A stretch of DNA of 5,203 nt, from the NCBI GenBank assembly GCA_947259685.1, contig CAMYNC010000207.1, positions 1-5,203 of the forward strand, written 5' to 3'. The translations under genes were made by a program, and so were the position numbers. The notes under the pieces are model-generated. The model was not told the origin of the DNA. It searched no databases and saw only the letters and a program-made list of their open reading frames with translations. The DNA is from an uncultured Desulfuromonadales bacterium. GTDB taxonomy: Bacteria; Desulfobacterota; Desulfuromonadia; Desulfuromonadales; Geopsychrobacteraceae. Below, piece by piece: positions 4,759 to 5,203 of the stretch (position 1 is its first letter; the number at the start of each line of letters is the position of its first letter).

Positions 4759-5151
4759 ATGAAAAAAATTGCCTTGCTGATTTTCCTCGCCCTGCTCTTC
4801 AGCTTGCCAGCCAGCTCCCTGCTCGCCGCCGAGATCCAACCGGGTGCTGATGTAGAGGTTTTCGAAGAGGATGACTTTCTCGATGATCCATTCGCCGAGG
4901 AGGACGGCCAGGAGCTGCAGATTTGCGACCCACTCGAGCCGGTCAACCGTGGCATTTTCTGGTTCAACGACAAGCTTTACGTCTATCTGTTCAAGCCGGT
5001 GGCGAGAGCCTGGCGGGTGGTCCCCGAACCGGCCCGAATTTCGGTCAGCAACTTCTTCACCAATCTGGCCACTCCGGTCCGCTTCACCAACTCACTGCTG
5101 CAGGGTTCGCACCTCTGCAGCTTCTATTCGATAGACGATGTGCTCCAGTAG
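4759..5151 (+). CDS. mlaA: MlaA/VacJ outer-membrane protein, 3' half missing
   Basis: The reading frame gives 130 aa. Residues 1-23 form a signal peptide (MKKIALLIFLALLFSLPASS, probable cleavage near LLAA). An acidic linker follows (about 31-53, many Asp and Glu), then the start of the MlaA domain: DPLEPVNRGIFWFNDKLY (57-74), FKPVARAWRVVPEPAR (78-93), VSNFFTNLATPVRFTNSLLQG (96-116). MlaA sits in the outer membrane and removes misplaced phospholipid from the outer leaflet. Family members are usually about 230-280 aa, so roughly half is missing. After Gly116 (base 5106) the sequence stops resembling the family in all frames, and TAG ends the frame at 5149. There is no lipobox Cys after the signal peptide, unlike the lipoprotein MlaA of E. 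coli. Identity is secure for residues 57-116. Whether this is a real pseudogene or an assembly junction cannot be told here. Confidence 0.85.
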   Translation: MKKIALLIFLALLFSLPASSLLAAEIQPGADVEVFEEDDFLDDPFAEEDGQELQICDPLEPVNRGIFWFNDKLYVYLFKPVARAWRVVPEPARISVSNFFTNLATPVRFTNSLLQGSHLCSFYSIDDVLQ

Positions 5152-5203
5152 GGGACCGATCCAGCCCTAGCCTGACCTTCTCACCGATCGTCGTCGCGAA
5201 ACG
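5107..5203. other. Unassigned right end, no match to the expected mlaA continuation
   Basis: In an intact mlaA this stretch should encode the conserved continuation after NSLLQG (a Gly/Phe-rich region ending near FDPA). None of the three forward frames gives it. The minus strand has one open frame through the stretch, which I do not recognise. Two CTGCAG sites (5098-5103 and 5115-5120) straddle the point where homology ends. Nothing else is recognisable. Confidence 0.5.

Noticed and set aside
4296..4973. A 225-codon minus-strand frame opposite mlaD and mlaA
   Set aside because: Shadow of mlaD and mlaA, with no family resemblance.
5104..5203. A simple one- or two-base frameshift in mlaA
   Set aside because: Translation in the other two forward frames does not restore the MlaA sequence expected after NSLLQG, so a single indel does not explain the break.

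Overview
The window reads as chromosomal DNA of a Gram-negative bacterium. It carries the start of an Mla outer-membrane lipid-transport operon (mlaE-mlaF-mlaD-mlaA) on the plus strand. On the minus strand are a thioredoxin-2-like gene and two secreted curlin-repeat (functional amyloid) genes. The gene order, the two GTG starts and the MlaA homologue lacking a lipobox are compatible with the Desulfuromonadales/Geobacter side of Desulfobacterota. That placement is inference from general knowledge, not from a search.

Layout, left to right. 1-106: downstream flank of the curlin locus with a clear rho-independent terminator (41-85, minus). 107-991 (minus): large curlin-repeat protein, 294 aa, about 24 rungs. 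1093-1629 (minus): smaller curlin-repeat protein, 178 aa, about 12 rungs, transcribed first. 1630-2039: 410 bp without a gene. It holds a tandem 11-bp repeat, a conspicuous 136-nt branched palindrome (1835-1970) and a T12-AA-G9 homopolymer run. 2040-2480 (minus): TrxC-type thioredoxin with an N-terminal zinc ribbon and a CGHC active site. 2481-2704: AT-rich divergent control region. 2705-5151 (plus): mlaE, mlaF, mlaD and mlaA, tightly packed, with mlaF and mlaD overlapping. mlaA loses family resemblance at about base 5106 and hits a stop at 5149, so its 3' half is missing. The last 97 bases are unexplained.

How the genes work together. MlaE (permease), MlaF (ATPase) and MlaD (MCE substrate-binding ring) form the inner-membrane ABC complex of the Mla system, and MlaA is its outer-membrane partner. 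The periplasmic carrier MlaC is not in the window and may lie downstream. The two curlin proteins most likely form or nucleate an extracellular amyloid. Their secretion factors (CsgG/E/F type) are not visible here. Both carry an Asp/Asn/Gly-rich insert, resembling a calcium loop, at the same position after the second rung, which is the most unusual protein-level observation. No wholly new system is evident. The best candidates for novelty are that shared insert and the palindromic element between the curlin and thioredoxin genes.
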